DNA of 64,000 bases, taken from Streptomyces sp. C10-9-1 (lineage in GTDB: Bacteria; Actinomycetota; Actinomycetes; Streptomycetales; Streptomycetaceae). Numbering within the stretch: the stretch's first letter is position 1; each line of letters begins with the position of its first letter. The stretch is from contig NZ_JANHKP010000001.1 of NCBI RefSeq assembly GCF_024497955.1, positions 434,001-498,000 of the forward strand, written 5' to 3'. The notes under the pieces are model-generated. The model was not told where the DNA came from, ran no database searches, and saw nothing but the letters and a program-made list of their open reading frames with translations. Shown here piece after piece: positions 61,151 through 64,000 of the stretch. Both the position numbers and the translations under genes were made by a program.

Positions 61151-62386
61151 CTACTGTACGGAATCCCGCTCGACGGGGCAGCTCATGCAGCGGGGCCCTC
61201 CCCGGCCGCGCCCCAGCTCGCTGCCGGGGATCTCGATGACCTCGATGCCCTGCCGGCGCAGGTGGGTGTTGGTGGTCACGTTCCGCTCGTAGGCCACGAC
61301 CACACCCGGTTCGACGGCAAGGACGTTGCAGCCGTCGTCCCACTGCTCGCGCTCGGCGGAGTGCACGTCCTGGGTGGCGGTCAGCACCCGGATGTCCTTC
61401 ATCCCGAGCGCCGCGGCGATGGCGTCGTGCATCTGCTCCGGCGGGTGGTCGCTCACCTTCAGGCCGCCCGCGGTGTCGGCCGGCTCGATGGTGTAGGAGC
61501 GCAGCATCCCGAGCCCCGCGTACTGGGTGAAGGTGTCCGCGTCGACCATGGTCATCACGGTGTCGAGGTGCATGAAGGCCCGCCGCTTCGGCATGTCGAG
61601 GGCCACGATCGTCCGGGCGGAACCCGCCGCGAACAGGCCGCGGGCCAGCATCTCCACGGCCTGCGGGGTCGTCCGCTCGCTCATCCCGATCAGCACCGCG
61701 CCGTTGCCGATCACCAGCACGTCCCCGCCCTCGATGGTGGAGGGGTAGTCGTCCTGCCCCTCGGACCAGTGGTGGAACGGGGCCGCGCGCTCGCCCGCGA
61801 AACGCGGGTGGTGCTTGTAGATGGCCTCGAAGTGGACCGTCTCGCGCTGCCGGGCCGGCCAGCGCATGGCGTTGATGGAGACGCCGTCGTAGATCCACGC
61901 CGAAGTGTCCCGGGTGAAGAGGTGGTTGGGCAGCGGCTGGAGCAGGAAGTCGTCCAGCTCCATGGCGTGGAAGCGGACCGAGGTCGGCTCGGTGTGCCCC
62001 GCCAGGAACTCGCGCTTGGTCATCCCGCCCACCAGCGCCTCCACCAGGTCGGCGGTGGGCATGGCGTCGAAGGCGTCGCGCAGGTGCCCCGTCGCCAGGG
62101 GCCCGTACTCCTTCTCGTCGAAGACGCGGTCCAGCACCAGGCCCCGGGCCGCGGGGAGGTCCAGCGACTCGCGCAGCAGATCGCCGAACAGGTGCACCTC
62201 CACCCCCCGGTCTCGCAGCACGTCGGCGAACCCGTCGTGCTCCTGGCGGGCGCGGCGCACCCACAGCACGTCGTCGAAGAGGAGCGCGTCCTTGTTGCTC
62301 GGTGTGAGCCGCTTCAGTTCCAGATCCGGCCGGTGGAGGATGACCTGGCGCAGGCGGCCGGTCTCGGAGTCGACGTGGAATCCCAT
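61151..62386 (-). CDS. arcA: Arginine deiminase
   Basis: A 411-residue enzyme converting arginine to citrulline and ammonia. It opens [20 protein letters not shown] and holds the family blocks [47 protein letters not shown] (catalytic His) and the C-terminal [13 protein letters not shown], where the nucleophilic Cys is near residue 403. The start ATG 62386 has GAGGA upstream. Length agrees with ADI enzymes (about 410). It is followed by a hairpin and then arcB. Arginine deiminase provides ammonia and, with arcB and a carbamate kinase, ATP; in aerobic actinomycetes it also serves nitrogen use or acid stress. Confidence 0.95.
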   Translation of the reverse strand: MGFHVDSETGRLRQVILHRPDLELKRLTPSNKDALLFDDVLWVRRARQEHDGFADVLRDRGVEVHLFGDLLRESLDLPAARGLVLDRVFDEKEYGPLATGHLRDAFDAMPTADLVEALVGGMTKREFLAGHTEPTSVRFHAMELDDFLLQPLPNHLFTRDTSAWIYDGVSINAMRWPARQRETVHFEAIYKHHPRFAGERAAPFHHWSEGQDDYPSTIEGGDVLVIGNGAVLIGMSERTTPQAVEMLARGLFAAGSARTIVALDMPKRRAFMHLDTVMTMVDADTFTQYAGLGMLRSYTIEPADTAGGLKVSDHPPEQMHDAIAAALGMKDIRVLTATQDVHSAEREQWDDGCNVLAVEPGVVVAYERNVTTNTHLRRQGIEVIEIPGSELGRGRGGPRCMSCPVERDSVQ

Positions 62387-62510
62387 GCCCCCATCCTCAC
62401 CGCGCCGGGGACCGTTCACCCGGCGAACGGCGCAGCTCCTCCCCCCCCCGGCCGCCGCCGGGCCGGGAGAGGGCGCGCCGCGGCGGTCGGGCCCGGCGGC
62501 GGGGGCGGTG

Positions 62511-62549
62511 CCCCGGCCGCCGGCGGTGGCGCCCGCCCGGCGGCCGGGG
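62511..62549. terminator. Hairpin terminator of the Pnkp gene
   Basis: A perfect 13-bp inverted repeat (CCCCGGCCGCCGG at 62511-62523 with 62537-62549) starts 10 nt past the Pnkp stop, on the side expected for a minus-strand gene. Confidence 0.75.
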
Positions 62550-62558
62550 GCCCCGGTG

Positions 62559-64000
62559 TCACAGCCGGGGGTCGACCGGCTCCGACTCCAGCGCGAGGAC
62601 CGCGAACACGGCCTCGTGGACCCGCCACAGCGGTTCCGCGTCGGCGAGCCGGTCCAGCGCCTCCAGCCCGAGCGCGTACTCGCGCAGCGCGAGTGAGCGC
62701 TTGTGGCCCAGGGAGCGCTGCCGCAGCCTCTCAAGGTTCTCCCGGCGTGTGTACTCCGGGCCGTAGACGATGCGCAGGTACTCGCGTCCGCGGACCTTCA
62801 CACCGGGCTGGACCAGGCGTCCTCCGGCGTTCCTGGCGAGCGCCTGGAGCGGCTTGACGACCATGCCCTCCCCGCCGCGGCCGGTCAGCTCCAGCCACCA
62901 GTCGGTCCCCGCGCGCACCGAGTCCTCGTCTCCCGTGTCCACCAGCAGGCGGCGGGTGATCCGCAGCAGACCCGTGGGATCGTGCTCGACGAGGCGGTCC
63001 AGCCAGGCCAGTTGCCGGTCGTGCGGGACCGCCGCGAGGCTGCGGCCCTCGGCCGCCAGGATCTGGAAGGGTGCGAGGTTCACCCCGTCGAGCCCCTCGG
63101 TGCTCCAGCAGTAGCGCCGGTAGGCGTCGGTGAACGCCGTCGCGTCCGCCGCCCGGGCGGCCTGGCGGGCGCGCAGCTCGCCGAGCGGCACGCCCCGGGC
63201 GGCGGCGGCGTCCAGCGCACCGAGCGCCGTCGGGAACACCGCGCCCGAGGCCGCGCCGACCGCGGCGTACTGGGCGCGCAGCAGACCGCTCGCCTTGAGG
63301 GACCAGGGCATCAGCTCGCCGTCCAGCAGCAGCCAGTCGGTCTCCAGCTCCTGCCACAGGCCCGCGGCGCCCACGGCCGCACGCAGCCGCTCCAGCACCT
63401 GCTCCGCGACCCGGGGGTCGTCGAAGAACGGGCGCCCGGTACGGGTGTGCAGGGCTCCCGTGGGGCCCTCGACGCCGAAGCGGCGGGCCGCCGCCCGCGC
63501 GTCCCGGCACACCAGCGCCACGACCCGGGAGCCCATGTGCTTCTCCTCGCACACGACCGTGCCCACACCGTCCGCGCGGTACTGGGCGAAGGCCTCCGCC
63601 GGGTGCTCCAGGTAGCCCTCCTGCCGGGTGGTGGCGGTGGGGGCCATCGTGGGCGGGAGGTAGGCGAGCAGCCTGGGGTCGACGGCGAAGCGGCTCATCA
63701 CCTCCAGCGCCGCGGCCGCGTTCTCCTCCCGGACGGCCACCCGCCCCATCTGCCGGGTCTCCACCGCCCGGCGGCCCCGGACGTCCGCCAGGTCAAGCGG
63801 CCGGCCCTCGCGGCCGCCCGGCGCCTCGCTGGTCATCGGGCGGACCGGCTCGTACCAGGTCCGCTCGGCCGGGACCTCCACCAGCTCCCGCTCGGGCCAG
63901 CGCAGCGCGGTGAGCTTGCCTCCGAAGACCGCACCGGTGTCCAGGCAGATGGTGTTGTTCAGCCAGGACGCCGTCGGCACCGGGGTGTGCCCGTAGACCA
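62559..64000 (-). CDS. Polynucleotide kinase-phosphatase Pnkp, C-terminal part (5' end outside window)
   Basis: The frame is open to the right edge, giving about 479 residues. The first visible residues ([22 protein letters not shown]) are the end of a calcineurin-type phosphatase domain with the GHTP motif. A ligase-like adenylyltransferase domain follows: the nucleotidyl Lys in [15 protein letters not shown], then [16 protein letters not shown] and [13 protein letters not shown] (motifs III-V). This matches the phosphatase-ligase part of bacterial Pnkp, which with Hen1 repairs RNA cut by ribotoxins. The N-terminal kinase and the hen1 gene would lie to the right of the window. The C-terminal extension ([20 protein letters not shown]) is typical of the family. 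Confidence 0.9.
   Translation of the reverse strand, partial: VYGHTPVPTASWLNNTICLDTGAVFGGKLTALRWPERELVEVPAERTWYEPVRPMTSEAPGGREGRPLDLADVRGRRAVETRQMGRVAVREENAAAALEVMSRFAVDPRLLAYLPPTMAPTATTRQEGYLEHPAEAFAQYRADGVGTVVCEEKHMGSRVVALVCRDARAAARRFGVEGPTGALHTRTGRPFFDDPRVAEQVLERLRAAVGAAGLWQELETDWLLLDGELMPWSLKASGLLRAQYAAVGAASGAVFPTALGALDAAAARGVPLGELRARQAARAADATAFTDAYRRYCWSTEGLDGVNLAPFQILAAEGRSLAAVPHDRQLAWLDRLVEHDPTGLLRITRRLLVDTGDEDSVRAGTDWWLELTGRGGEGMVVKPLQALARNAGGRLVQPGVKVRGREYLRIVYGPEYTRRENLERLRQRSLGHKRSLALREYALGLEALDRLADAEPLWRVHEAVFAVLALESEPVDPRL

Overview
The window is very GC-rich actinomycete DNA, most likely a Streptomyces or close relative. The grounds are GC-saturated third codon positions, frequent GTG starts, 1-4 nt gene overlaps (ATGA, GTGA), long GC hairpin terminators, and typical families: SPW-repeat protein, RsbW-like ATPase, PP2C/receiver phosphatase, PaaX, EACC1 and Pnkp. 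No rRNA or tRNA gene was recognised.

Layout. 1-569 is the 3' end of a MurA-like enolpyruvyl transferase, closed by a strong hairpin. 0.6-12.7 kb is a toxin/immunity region: a broken NucA/NucB nuclease toxin gene with an intact small neighbour, a short degenerate CRISPR remnant without cas genes, and a 3070-residue RHS-repeat toxin ending in an EndoNS_2-type nuclease followed by an overlapping SUKH immunity gene. 13.0-17.8 kb has a secreted FG-GAP protein, then an EACC1-caspase conflict module and a small membrane protein. 18.1-21.4 kb (minus) is a signalling operon: receiver-PP2C phosphatase, CHASE3 histidine kinase and single-domain response regulator. 21.6-24.6 kb holds an MFS exporter divergent from a MarR regulator with shared palindromic operators, then a secreted M43 metalloprotease. 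25.1-29.6 kb (minus) reads GntR/UTRA regulator, FAD oxidoreductase, phosphonatase-like HAD hydrolase, Tat-exported phosphodiesterase, and is probably a phosphonate catabolic cluster. 30.1-31.5 kb has a membrane GT2 glycosyltransferase and a small membrane partner.

31.8-46.6 kb is the most unusual part. Five tightly coupled genes encode an LCAT-like alpha/beta hydrolase, a caspase-like/P-loop NTPase/WD40 protein, a (pseudo)kinase-UPF1-like SF1 helicase fusion, a large winged-helix protein with degenerate PLD-like segments, and a GHKL-ATPase protein. I read it as an NTP-dependent immune or cell-suicide system, with the hydrolase and caspase as candidate effectors and the helicase, PLD-like and GHKL proteins as sensing or regulatory parts. 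A direct repeat and a perfect 28-nt palindrome follow the operon.

47.6-51.6 kb carries an AGCS sodium:amino-acid symporter with a Crp-type upstream site, an SPW membrane protein and a DHA2 exporter. 51.8-59.2 kb is an aerobic aryl-CoA catabolic regulon, best matched to 2-aminobenzoate (anthranilate) degradation: CoA ligase, PaaX-family regulator, acyl-CoA dehydrogenase, RidA, FAD-monooxygenase/old-yellow-enzyme fusion and enoyl-CoA hydratase. A shared 13-nt motif lies at both control regions. 59.5-64 kb has an RsbW-like ATPase, arcB and arcA (arginine deiminase route) with an ARG-box-like site between them, and the 3' part of a Pnkp RNA-repair gene cut by the right edge.
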